NCBI GenBank assembly: GCA_030549775.1
Contig: CM060172.1
Span: 10,155,861 to 10,219,860 of the forward strand
Source of the DNA: Tamarix chinensis
Lineage: Eukaryota > Streptophyta > Magnoliopsida > Caryophyllales > Tamaricaceae
Direction of reading: 5' to 3'
DNA length: 64,000 nucleotides
Part shown: positions 45,817 through 57,900 of the stretch, in pieces
Layout: every line of letters begins with the position of its first letter
Numbering within the stretch: the first letter of the stretch is position 1
The notes under the pieces: model-generated
Database searches by the model: none
Told to the model about the DNA's origin: nothing
The model's input: the letters and a program-made list of their open reading frames with translations, nothing else
Position numbers and translations under genes: made by a program

Positions 45817-47327
45817 ATGGCGAAGAAGAGGAAGACATCCAAGATAAAGATTGAAGATATCCAGCAATCTTCCTATCTTCCATCATAACTTGATTCCCCA
45901 GACTTCGAAGTTATTGATGGAACATCGAAGGAACAAACCATCACACCACACCAATTGACGAAGGAGATGATCGACAATAACCTTAAAATTGTTTCCATTC
46001 ATTCATATGGTGATCATCCTGAAGCCGAAACGCATACAATAGAAAAAATAGTTACATCCCAAATTGAGTCTCAAGGAAATCAACAACATCAGTCACCTTA
46101 TAATGGTAACCCTGTATCTTGGTGAGATGTAGTTCTTCAAAATAGACAACCGGATCAAATGACAACCCTGTCTTATTACCCCCTACTATTAAGGAGGGAT
46201 TAATTATGGCCAAAATTCAAGAAACATAATTGAAGGAGGAATCTAAATAATGGAAATACACCCTAGTCGGTATGGTATTCGGTGCAAAAACATCTTTCAC
46301 TCAAATTCAATCTTATGCCCTGACCTATTGGAACCATATTACGATGCCAAGAATCCTAAGACATGACGATGGGTTCTTTCCATTCCAATTTGCTTCTTTG
46401 AATGATTTTCAAACTATATTAAAGGCTGGTCATTGGACATACATGAAAAAAACCCTGCTCTTGAAGGAATGGCATCCTGATTTTACATTTCATTCTGAAG
46501 ACATCTAACTCCTACATACTTGGATCTAATTGCCAGGGTTGCCTCTAGGATACTAGTTTATGGATTCTCTAGCAATAATTGGAAGTTGCATTGGATACCC
46601 CATTGGGATTGATCAAGTAACTACCAAGAAAGATAGAATTTCGTATGCCCGAATTTTGATAGAGGCTGATAGCCACAGAACCTTACCTGATCATATTTTT
46701 ATAAAGAAATCAAATGGCACCTCATTTTCTCAGCAAGTCGTCTATGAATGGAGACCTCAATTCTGTCTTACCTGCAAGAGACCAGGCCATCTTAGTGTCA
46801 AGTGCCCTACTCTCCACAACTTTCAGACACAAAACCAATCTAAACCCCATACTTCACAAAAATAGGTGGTAGTTAATGATCGAAGATTTTTACACTCATT
46901 AGATGGATTGGAGAATGACAAAGAACTTACAAAAAACTCAGACATTAATACAGTTGAATTACCAAAGACAATTGATGGTCATACAAATGATCATTCCCCA
47001 CCTTATACATATCAGAGAACCTTCCCTATTAGAGAACTTACAAAAACTTCAGACCTCAATGAAGTTGAATTACTAGAGAAAACTACCAGAGAAAATCCTG
47101 TATATCCACAAACATCAAGATTAACAAGATTGAATGATAATCAACAAATTAATAGACCCAAGACTCATCTATTCTTTGTCAAAGATAACACACTAGGAAT
47201 ACCTAAAGATTTTGTTATACCAGAAAATGATGACATCACACCAACAAACTCTTGGATGAAGATTGTGAGAGGTAAGAAAGTGATTCATACTCCTTACCTC
47301 CCTGATTTTGACATCCACTTATCATGA
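45817..47327 (+). pseudogene. LINE ORF1 (DUF4283 and zinc knuckle)
   Basis: This is the nucleic-acid-binding protein of a plant L1-type LINE. The ATG at 45817 begins MAKKRKTSK, and one frame can be followed to 47327 with several in-frame stops (first after codon 24, others in the low-complexity N-terminal part and at 46863). The DUF4283-like core is at about 46270-46600 (QSYALTYW, RHDDGFFPFQF, LLLKEWHPDF, then LPLGYW near 46545). The CLTCKRPGHLSVKC zinc knuckle is at about 46769-46810. A hydrophilic C-terminal tail follows. The terminal TGA overlaps the ORF2 ATG as ATGA at 47324-47327. Stops show decay; length and domain order are normal for the family. Confidence 0.85.
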
Positions 47328-50300
47328 GTATAGGATGCTGGAATGTTAGGGGGATGAACAACCCCCAAAAGCAGAAAGATATTTGCTTATGGATTCATGA
47401 GAATAGCTTATCCTTAGTTGGTTTAGTTGAAACAAAAATAAAAGAGAATAAGGTGGATACTATAGTTCATCATCTACCATCGGGATGGAAGTGGAAACAG
47501 AATTACTCAAGTCATCATTATGGCCAAATATGGATGGGATGGAATCCTAATATTTGGCCAATGTTTTATCTTAGTGTGATCAAGGTATTTTGGCTCATAT
47601 CACAAATGTCCATTAGCAATCTCCCTTCTTCCTTACCATCATTTATGGACTGGACAATGGTGAGGGCAGGAAAGAACTTTGGTCTTAGCTAATAAACCAT
47701 AATCAACCCTCTAACCCTTGGATTCTCATGGGAGACTTTAACATCATCCTAAACAATGGTGAAAAACTTCAAGGTGACATGGTTCATGCTTAGGATATAG
47801 ATGACTTTGTACAATGCACTCATCAACTGCAGATTCAAGATCTCAGATATACTGGATTCTTCTACACCTGTAGTAACAAACAAGAAGCATCAACCAGAGT
47901 CTGTAGTAAATTAGATCGTGTAATGGGAAATGAAGCCTGGCTAGATACCTTTCCTTTCACTCAGATTGACTTCCAAACTCCTATGGTCTCTGATCATTCA
48001 GCTATGAAGGTTTCTATGTATGGTACATAGAATTATGGACCTAAACCATTTTGGTTTTACAACATGTGGACCCTATATGATGATTTCTTGCCCATTTTTC
48101 ACTTTACTTGGTCTCAAAATCTCCACTCCAATAACCCTCTTACTTTAATCATGACCAAGCTGAAACTCCTTAAGCCTCATTTAAAGAAGCCGAACAAGGC
48201 AAAATTTGGTAGTATATTAGAGAGAACCAAAGAAGCTCAAACCTCATTGGCTCAATCTCAAATCCAACTAGCTCAAGATCCTTTAAACCAAGATCTAATA
48301 AGTCAGGAACAAGCTCAGCTTCAGAAATATCTACACCTTGCAAAATGTGAAGAATGTTTCCTCAGACAAAAATCCAAAATCACCTGATTACAACCAGGAG
48401 ACAACAATACTAATTTTTTTTACTCAATGGTGAAGGGCGGAAGAACTCAAAACCATATAGGAGTTATCCAAGACCCAACTGGTTTTCTTCATCATGACCC
48501 TATCAAGATCAAGACCATTTTGACCAGTTACTTCCAAGAAATGCTAGGCTCTCAAACTGAAAATTCAGGTATCTCCCTGCAGGCTGTAGTGGATAGAGGT
48601 CCAAAACTTAACCATACATACCAACAAACTTTATTACAACCGGTTACCCTACAAGAAGTGAAAAATGCAACCTTCTCCATAGGCAGTGACAAATCTCCAG
48701 GACCTGATGGCTTCAACCCTCACTTCTTCAAGAGCTGCTAGGATGTGATTGGACAAGACATATGGACTGCTACAAATTTCTTCTTTACCACTGATATCAT
48801 GCCCCTAGGTCTCAATGTTACCACTTTAAACCTTATTCCAAAAATACCGATTGCCACAAAAACTAGTGATTTTAGATCCATTATATGTTGCAATGTCCTT
48901 TACAAGATTATGGCTAAAGTCACAACAACCAGGTTACAACCTGTTATGAATGACTTGATTGGTGAAACTCAGTCTGGGTTCATTAAAGGTAGAGCAATTA
49001 GTGACAACATTTTACTTGCTAATGAGCTAGTCAAAGGATACAATCAAAAACACCTTTCACCAAGATGTATGTTGAAAGTTGACATGAGAAAGGCTTATGA
49101 CACTGTCAAATGGTCTTTTCTTGAGACAATGCTCAGTGCCCTAACTTTTCCACCCCAGTTCATCAAGCTTATCATGTCATATGTGACAACAATCAGCTAC
49201 TCTTTGAAATTCAATAGCACCCTACAAAAACCATTTAAGGCTTCAAGGGGAGTTCGACAGAGAGATCCATTATCACCTTATCTCTTTGTCATTGTCATGG
49301 AATATTTGCATAGAGTTCTACTTGACTTGTGGCATAACCTTCTTGGTGTGTCCGTAGCCGGCACACAATTTAAACCCTCTTTCTGTCAATTGTAGCATTG
49401 GTAAATAAGGGTATCGTTCTAGGCTAGGGATTGAGAGGGCTCACCTCTATCTAACTAGCTTGAAAATAAAAATAAAAATAAAATTCCTAAATAACACAAT
49501 ATAAATAAATAAGAAAACTACTAATGGGGGTTATAAAAATAAAAATAATAAAATAGTAAAAGGAATAAATAAAATAAAATAAACTAATAATAATAAAAAT
49601 AATGGGAAACCGCATATATGTAAAATATGCTAGGGAAATCAAAATCCACCACTAGATTAGGTCAAAATATGATATTTATTTCTAAGTCTTATTTTAATCA
49701 TGAGAATGAGATCGATCAAGTCGTACACCAAAAGCAGGTTTATACGCCTTATATTACTTTCCTTAATTAATTAATACGACAAAGCGCCAATATTAACCCT
49801 ATTAAACACTAGCAGTATAGCAGCAACAGGCAGCTCCTATATTTAACTAGATTTAATGCATTAAGTATAATTGGAAGGCTGTCAATCTAAGTACCCAAAC
49901 TAGTACACAAAGCATGTCTAGCTGTATTTCCTTTCCTTAATCCACACGTATCTAAATGTTTTACTACTTTGGTTAGAATCACAAAACAATTAGGTGAATT
50001 GTTATCTAACCTAGCTGCAATATATACATATAAATTCTAGTATATTTAGATAACCACCTAGTAGGTAAATAATCCTACATACTGTCACTTATGAAGAAAC
50101 CAGAACAAGGCATGCGCTAAATAAATTATACTTGACAGAATTATATATATAAACGATAACAATTAAAATAGAGTCAAGAAACAATCTCACGAAACAAAGA
50201 AAATAAAATTATAATTCAAACCCTAATATAGGGTTTCAATTTATTCCCTAACAATAAATAATCATCCAACCATAATTATTGAATCAATTACACATAAATA

Positions 50301-52117
50301 TATATCTAAAATATAAATTAAAATAAGAGAAAGAAATAACTGAAATTAATTTTAGATAAAAGATCAAGAATTTATTCAGATAAAAGTTAATTTAATCTGT
50401 TTTACTTGGTAAATTTCTTCCCTATTTTTATTTTCTCTCAGTACCCTTGATTTCTGTGCAATAATTCCTTTTCTTTTTTTTTCTTTCTCGGCTGACGACT
50501 GCCTTGTTGTGTTGCCGCGCGTCGCTGTTCTGCCTTTCTTCTTTAATTTCCGCGTGGCGGCTCTCTTTTTCGTTTGAATGCTCCTTGTCCTTCGGCAACC
50601 CATTTTTCTTGAGCCGCTGACGGCTCCTCTCCTTTTGTGCCTCTTTTTCTTGCTTTTTTTCTTCTGAAGACCGTGCGGCTTGTTTGGCCTCGCCGCTGCT
50701 CTCCTTTCGTCGTTTCTTTTCTTTTTTTGTTCCGGGCCTTTGGGCCTTCGGCTCTTGGGTCGTTGGTCTAAAGGTCCAAATCTTTTTTTATTTTCTTTTA
50801 TTTAAAAACTATACCTGCAAAATAAAATTTAATAAATAATATTTTATACTCTAAATTTATTTAATTATATCATGTTAGCTTAAATAATAATATTTATGCA
50901 ATTTTTACCACTTAAGCATAAAATCATAATTATTCACCTAAATTACTTCAATAAAATACTAAAAACTAAGATTATAAGGGTATAAAATGTGTCAAAATAT
51001 GAACTTATCACCTCTTTTCAAACCTCACCCTGAATGTAAGATGATAAAGCTCATAGAAATTATGTTTGCAGATGATCTACTATCGTTCTGTAGAGGAGAC
51101 TCTAATTCTATCCTAAATCTCATTGACACTTTCAACCATTTCTCCAATAACTCAGGGCTTCAACTCAATACCCTCAAGAGCCATATCTACTTTGGTGGCA
51201 AGGTTGGTAGACACATTATAGACTCTCTGCATTCTACCCTTCACATCCCAGAAGGACAGCTACCAATCAGATACCTTGGTGTCCCTTCTCTCGGTATAAC
51301 CTTGAGGAAACAACATTACTTACCATTACTCAAAAAAATCACAGATAGGCTGAAGTAATGGCTGAATCGTCTACTTAGCTATGCAGGCCGTCTATAATTG
51401 GTTAACTTTGTGCTTTTTGGAATACAGGCATATTGGAGCCTTCTATTCATTCTTCTCCAACAAGTATTACAGGAGATTAATGCTAAATGCAGATCCTTCC
51501 TATGGTCAGGATCAGAAACATCAAGCAAAAATCCAGTTGCCTGGGATAAAGTATGCAATCCATCGAAAGAAGGGGGCCTTGGTCTGTTGAACCTATACTG
51601 GTGGAACAATGCAGCAATAGGTAAACATCTCTGGAACATAATTTAACACAAAGAAGTCTTGTGGATTCGTTGGATCCACTCTTATTATATTAAAGGCCAA
51701 GATTGCTGGTCTATGCCTACACATACTACGACTTCATGGATCTTTAAGAAGATTTTATCTCTCAGACCTTATTTTTCCAATCTCTTTACTACTGAGCAAG
51801 GAAAGGCACAATGTACCTATCACAACAAATATTGCATCTCTTGTGTGTATCACCTACTAAGACCACATCATAGTAAGGTGCCCTGGCATGACCTGGTCTG
51901 GAATAAATTCTCCATCCCAAGACAAAAATTTATCCATTGGCTTATGATTCAGGACAGATTGTTCACCAAAAATCATATGATCCGAATAGATCCACACATA
52001 AACACAGTATGTGTCTTCTACAGTGCTGAAGTTGAAACTCTTGAACACTTATTCTTTACTTGCCCATATTCCCAAGCATTATGGTATAATCTAATCATAG
52101 CTACTGGATGCCTTTAG
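47324..52117 (+). pseudogene. LINE ORF2 (endonuclease-reverse transcriptase), split
   Basis: ORF2 copies LINE RNA into the genome by target-primed reverse transcription. Endonuclease: GCWNVRGMNNPQKQ (47333), LVGLVETKIK, GDFNIIL (about 47730) and the catalytic SDHSAM (about 47991). Reverse transcriptase: SPGPDGFN (48695), NLIPKI (about 48832), GFIKGRAISDNILLANEL (48978), KVDMRKAYDTVKW (49075) with the first catalytic Asp, SRGVRQRDPLSPYLF (about 49240), and FADDLL (51067). A 1.67-kb solo-LTR-like insert lies between SPYLF and FADD. The zinc-binding region (WNKFSIPRQKFIHWL to HLFFTCPYSQALW) is at 51898-52080. About six premature stops or frameshifts are present (for example 47692, 48388, 48741, 51358, 51646), so it is inactive. 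The catalytic residues themselves are intact. Confidence 0.88.
49344..51010. mobile_element. Solo-LTR-like insertion in LINE reverse transcriptase
   Basis: TGGTGTGTCCG at the left and GAACTTATCA at the right give TG...CA ends. The flanking pentamers CTTCT (49339-49343) and CCTCT (51011-51015) match at four of five bases. Counting the pentamer once, the LINE frame passes from MEYLHRVLLDL to LFKPHPECK without a shift and with the spacing expected for LINE RTs. The insert is AT-rich with one GC-rich patch (50440-50770) and no coding potential. The alternative borders TGTG/TGTG (49328/50988) and ACTTG/ACTTA (49325/51003) fit less well. Orientation cannot be set because both strands read TG...CA. 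Confidence 0.65.
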
Positions 52118-52471
52118 AAGTTCACTAGTTAGCATGATATTACCTGCTGGCTAAGCAAGAAAGGTGGAGGCCCGAGAACTCGCACAAACTTCTTCCGAAC
52201 TTGATTTGCTGCAACAGTCTACTACAATTGGGGGGAACGTAATAGACAAATTTTCCAGTGCACTAACCTCCCCTGGACCCACCTCAAGAAGCTCATTTTG
52301 AAGGATTTGTTCACCCGTGCAGTCGATTTCAATACATGTAAATCATATCAAAATATGTTAGCCTTGATTGATACCATGCATTCATGTTGATGTCTTGAGA
52401 ACCATATTGATGTACTCATTCTACCTCTTTGGTATAATATATAAAATCCACACATTACTTAACAAAAAAAA
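52118..52471 (+). mobile_element. LINE 3' end and A-tail
   Basis: After the ORF2 zinc-binding region a frame reads YYNWGERNRQIFQ (about 52219-52257), the usual C-terminal block of plant LINE ORF2. A short 3' UTR follows and then eight A residues at 52464-52471. The tail marks the right edge of the LINE. A clean target-site duplication could not be assigned because both flanks are repetitive. Confidence 0.75.
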
Positions 52472-53516
52472 TGGAAGTTTACAATTGTGCAAACCAATCG
52501 ATCAATTTATTCAAATCAGTGGATCGGTTATGTATAATGCACAGTCGGTCTTAAGAACATATGTAAATAATGATATGGTATGGTAATACCAGTTGATGTG
52601 TTCATTATGTTAGTTGATTGGTTTTTCCAAATCGATTGATCAATTATGAACCAATTGATCGGTTTGGCAAAATTGGCCGATGTGTTTAAATAGACACCAA
52701 CACATTTCTATAGGGATAAAATCCATAGACTATTTGGTCAAACCAATCGAAGTGTTTAAAATGAGACAAATGGATTTCTATAAGAGTGAAATCTATAGAC
52801 TAGTTGGTCAAATCAGTTAATCATTTGGCAAAACCTGTCAATATATTTAAACAGAGATGAATGGGTTTTTATAAAAAGTAAACCCATGTACTAGTTAGTA
52901 AGCCACTCGATTGGTTTTAGCAAACCAGTTGATCAGTCTGGTGAAACTAATCGATATATTTAAATATAAACAACAAGTTTCTATAGGAATAAAACTCATA
53001 GATTGGTTTGTTAAACAAGTCAATCGTTTTATCCACCGGTTGATTCGTTTGAGTTTAACTCAACTCATGTATTTGATCAAACAGAACCAGTTGATTGATT
53101 TGAGGACTAGTCAATTGGTTCCAACTAGAACCAATCATTTTGTTTCAAAAATACCTTTAAAGAGTTTATGAAATGAAGACAAGTCAAGTATTTAAAAAAA
53201 ATGTTTTAAAGAGTTTTAATTGAAATATGAACTTTACTCAACTTAATTCTTTATAATAAACCTAAGACTCAAGAAATGTTATCCTTAGCCTTCAAGTATT
53301 GGTTCTTTTCATGTGTTATTTTCTTTTATTTGGAAATTTGATTGCTCTTTTAAATTTTCACCTTAGGAATATACTTTAAGTGAATAAGTGAATTGTTGTA
53401 CATGCATATTTAAGCGTACATTAGTTATCAAGATTTGTTTGTTATTATCAAAATAAGTATAATGACATTATTTAACATTTGAGGTCAATAATAAATATCA
53501 AATTGTGGCGTATTAC
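52472..53516 (-). mobile_element. LTR-like flank right of the LINE (possibly Copia/SIRE-like)
   Basis: Dense CCAATCGATTGGTT-like repeats with GTTTCTATAGGG-type spacers run from 52490 to about 53120. On the minus strand the segment near 53460-53420 reads TTTTGATAATAACAAACAAA, which resembles the start of Copia SIRE-type LTRs. A GGCGTATTACA end at 53516 instead resembles a gypsy LTR start. I cannot settle the family. No gene is seen. Confidence 0.5.
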
Positions 53517-54005
53517 ATAATTACGAAACACCATTATTATTTTAGATATAAATACAAAATATATATCAAACATTATTATTAGTTCAAATTAGATCAGATT
53601 TCATATTGTCTATTAAATATACACTAAAGAATCCGAAACCTTTTCTCTTTTTTTTTTTTGTAAAATAAAAATATTTTGTTGAAGTTGTGATGGCAAATAA
53701 AATTTGTTCAGATAAGGGTTTTCAACATTTGATCTTAACCAAAAATTTAAACAAAATCAACTTATTATTTAGGAGTTTAATTTAAAATCAAATAATCTAT
53801 TTTTATCTTTAATTCTACGGTAAAGATTTTTAATTATAACCAAAGTGGTTCAAACTAATCCAATCTTCTTGAGGATAGAAAACTTTTTAACATTTTATTC
53901 AAAAAAAAAATTTATTTTTAATAAAAATAAATATAAAATATAAGGATTTCAGGCTTAAATCATGGCTAATAATTTATATCTTGTCCCATTCTGATTTCCA
54001 CTTTG

Positions 54006-54013
54006 AAAAATCT
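54006..54013 (+). promoter_or_regulatory. CCA1-binding-site-like motif
   Basis: AAAAATCT, the consensus of the CCA1-binding site of clock-regulated plant promoters. It lies about 1 kb upstream of the TIC ATG. Chance occurrence in AT-rich DNA is likely for any one copy. Confidence 0.35.
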
Positions 54014-54753
54014 CGGTTATCCATCGAATTCCGATCCTGTGTGATCCCATCCGATTCCATCCGATTTAATTTTGCGCCGGTGCACCTGTATTCCCGGGTC
54101 GCCTATATTTCTTGCAACCGTGAGCTTTGCATTTTTCTATTGAAGGAATCATCGATTTCCATTCCGCCACAACCCTTATGGAAAGTAATTTTATATTTTT
54201 GGTCCACAAATTTATATTTATATTTATTTATTTTGCACGTAGGATGATAGAAAAGGAATGCAAAGTGATACACATACTTTATGAATGTTTATTTATTTTT
54301 TAATATTCAAGGGCAGGTTAAAAACGAAGTCAGGAAATTGTGGCGACTGGTGGAGAAGGATAGATGTCAGTGAACATTACGACTTGCGAAGTTGCGCGTG
54401 ATACGTGGAGGTAGCCTCTATCACCTAGACAATTAATTCAACGTACCATATTTTGCCATGTTGGTAAGAGCCACTAGTGATCGTCAGATTTAGTCCGGAA
54501 AAGACGGTGGAGATTGTAGAAATGTACGATGAGGATTAATCTGGGACCTCCACTAGCTATTGGAGTGGGTTTGGCGGAGAGAGTGAAAATACCTCCTCCC
54601 TTTTCCAAAAGAAAAGAAGACGATGGGATTGGGAAGAGCAAAAAAAGAGGACAACTCTCCCACACAACAAGAGAGAGGGAGGAGAGGGCGAACAGAGATA
54701 AGGAAGGAGAGAACTACTTCAGAGGAAAACCAAAGTAGAGAGACGAAGGAGGT

Positions 54754-54781
54754 AAAAATCTTCCAATTATTCGAAAAATCT
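54754..54781 (+). promoter_or_regulatory. Paired CCA1-binding-site-like motifs in the leader
   Basis: AAAAATCT at 54754-54761 and again at 54774-54781, two copies 20 bp apart on the same strand. They lie in the transcribed leader, in the putative leader intron if that is real. Confidence 0.35.
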
Positions 54782-54978
54782 GATCTGAATCATTTCGATT
54801 CATTTCACTCCCCGTCACCGGAGAAGTATCTCAGTATTTTCTATCAATGTTCAGTTTTCTGGTGGATTTTTTCTCCATTAATTCCGGCCAAGCCTTCTTG
54901 CAGCTCACCACCTAATCAACATGAGATTGTTGATTCCTCCTATTGTGTAATAGCTGGTTTCATCCGTATACCACGGAG

Positions 54979-57900
54979 ATGGACAGAAATAGAGATTCAA
55001 GGAGGCCTTCTATGGCTGCCTCTAATGGCGTAACAAGACGTCGTCATAGAACCACTAGCCTTAGAGATTCACCTGGTTCAGATCTAACTCACTTTATACT
55101 CTGATTTTTTTCTTCTTTTACCTCATTTCTTTGTTTCCACTCACCTTTTAATTTGCTGTTTCAGAAGACGACGTTCCCGTCGAACTGAATGACTCGGCGA
55201 GATTACGGGATCGGATGCCTAGGAAAGATAGAGATCGAGATAGGGATAGAGACAGAGACAGAGATAGGGACCGGGACCGTGATAGAGATAGGGATCGTTC
55301 TATTCGGAATAAACGCCGTAGGGGAGACAAGTATACGCACGGTGGTCATAGAGAAGATGGTGGTGGTGATACTTCTGAAGATAGTATCAACGATGAGGAC
55401 GATGAAGAAGAAGGTCCGGTTAGGTTTATACCTCCAAATCAACCGTCGACTATTTCTTCTTCCTCTGCCATGTCTTCGTTGACGAACCATAATCGGAAGA
55501 GCTATCCACCGCCTTCCAAGGTTTTCCGAGTAGCTCCTTCTTGGAAGGGTGCCGATGAAATGATGGGTGTCTCAGTTCCGAGAAAAGCTCGTTCAGGTAC
55601 ACTGGGATCATGGTTGGATCGATGAATTGATCTTTAATCTTGGTTCTATTCCTTTTTCGTTCTTATTTGACCGAGTGGCGATTTTTCCCCGTATTTTTTG
55701 TGGTTGCAAAATTTTAACAGTAGCGACAAAGAGGCCGCATGACTCTTGGAGTTCGGCCGGAGCAGGAACAGCAGTTTCTGAAACAATGCACATGCAGGTC
55801 TCGTCGTCACCGGTTAGACCACCGGGTACGGTGGCTGCATCTCCTTCACTGCCGATTCCTTTGTCTCCTTCAAATGTTTCAACCAAGAAAAAGATCGTTA
55901 GTGCTGCTACTAATCCTACTAATGCACTTTCTTTTTCGGCATTGTTATATCTTTTGTTTATATATATTTATGTTTGATTGCCTGTTTCTTTTGTTGTAGA
56001 AGTGTAATGGATCCAAGCAGAGGCCACCGAAATCATCTTCAAAATCACCACCGTCGATCCAAGAAGACATAGAAATTGAAGTTGCTGAGGTCTTGTACGG
56101 ACTAATGACGCAATCTCATGCTCCATCCAATCAAGATTTGAATTCAAGCGACTCATCCAAGTTGGATTCCAGTGATAGGCACAGATCCAATGGCGAATCT
56201 AAGTCCAGAGTATCTTCTCCAGCCTGGAATTCTCCCTCAGTTCCACCTCAGCCATCGTCTTCTCAGGCCCAAAATTCGAGCTCCTCACCACATAGTTTTT
56301 CTGTTGTAGGTGGGTATACTTGAATTTTCTCTGTCATTATCCTGAGTTCGAATTGAATCAAGTGGAAACTGACGGTTTCAGTTTTTTTTTTTTTTGGTTT
56401 TCTGCTCAAACATGCAGCTCCTAAAAGGAAAAGACCGAGAGCTGTGAGCTGCCTTGAGGAGAATATATCTGTCTCGTATACTCAAGATGATCCTATTTCT
56501 TCTGTGCCGAAGGCTGAGGCTACTGAGCTTTTGAAACCAGAAATTCCTCTGCCGAGCCTGGAGAAGAATACTGGTCCAGCGGTAGGAAATGGTATTATCT
56601 CAGGTGATTTGATGAATTCTCATGGAAAGCCGACATCCTGGTATGTGCTTTCAGAGCCCCATCAGTCAAACGACGGCATTACGTTATCAGATGCAAAGCC
56701 TTCGTTTGTTGAATCTGATAATATAGATGTGGTGATGGCTGAAGTTGAGGAATCTGAGTCTGTTAAAGAAGAACCTCAGCACGATGGAGTTGACTCGGTG
56801 TCGACTAAGGGGTAAGAGTATAAACTCTGGGTGTTTTTCCCTAAGCTATTCTTTCTTGGGGACTTTTCGATTATTTGGGTACATCATCTTGCAGGAATCC
56901 CACAATCGTCGAGAAGGAAGTCCGTAGACGGGAAAGGATTGAGATAGATCTTATGGTGTGTCATTTTTATTTTATTTAATAATTTATCTCTGTAATCTTT
57001 TGTGGATTATTTTTCCGTGACGAGTAACAGTCAAACTTAACGAATTTTCGTTTAGCCAACTGGAATATAATATAATTTATATTTATTCATTTTCCTGAAT
57101 TTTACAGGCTCCTCCACCGCAGCCACGGTCGTCGCCGGAAAGGGTAGTAGAGTTGGTAGAATACGGTGGCTCGGAGGATTGTAAAATGTCCACGGTGAAT
57201 GATGGGGAGGCGGTGAGTGGGCCCGGCTTTGTCGGGTGTTGATTGTTTTTTTTTTTGATTTGCGGTTTAGAAGTAAATGTAATGATATCAAATGTTTGAC
57301 CTGGTCAACTTCTTTGGTTGCATCATCTCTATGCATCTATATATCTATATATTACAGGAATTCAAGCCAAAGCATGGTGAGGAGAGAAAGGGAGTGAAGG
57401 TAGATGGCGAATTGAATGCATCATTCCCAGTAAGTGACGGACGGAAAACGAAGACGAGTGTCGGTGAGGAGGCTGAACGCCAAAAGCTGAATCTCGATGA
57501 CGAAGATAGGGACATTGATCCGCTGTTGATTTCAGAAAAAGTTGATGAAACGAGTAATGTTGATGATATTAAGTTGAACCAGCAGTTCATTCTGACGCAG
57601 CCGCCGCGGCCGCTCAGGTCCACAGTGAATAATGCGAGCGCAGATAAGTCCGGTAAGTCTTGATTTTTCATCTGCAATCATTCCACCTGACGGACATGTA
57701 TTTTTTCGCATGAGATTCTTTCTATTGGCATGGGAGCAGTTCACTGATATGGGTTTACTCTCCCTTGCTTGGTTCCTGTAGCTCAATCCAGCTCACTGCC
57801 CATGTCAATGTCAGAACCTGCTGGATGGCCTAGTGGTCTACCGTCCATCGGGTACGGTGGTAGCATCTTCTCTTAATTCTGATCTTTTGGGTTATTACAG

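Larger units (their letters stand above)
53517..54978 (+). promoter_or_regulatory. TIC promoter and 5' leader region
   Basis: This is the only interval between the last transposon and the TIC start codon. It is AT-rich to about 53950 and then mixed. A purine-rich GAGAGA leader (54640-54750) precedes the ATG, as is common in plant 5' UTRs. A possible leader intron has donor GAG|GTAAAA at 54752 and acceptor CTTCTTGCAG ending at 54903; this is inferred and not needed for the coding frame. The transcription start is not determinable by eye. Three AAAAATCT sites are present (54006, 54754, 54774). Confidence 0.6.

Noticed and set aside
55148..55490. Minus-strand Ser/Arg and Ile/Ser repeat frames opposite TIC exon 2
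   Set aside because: They are shadows of the Asp-Arg codon repeat on the coding strand.
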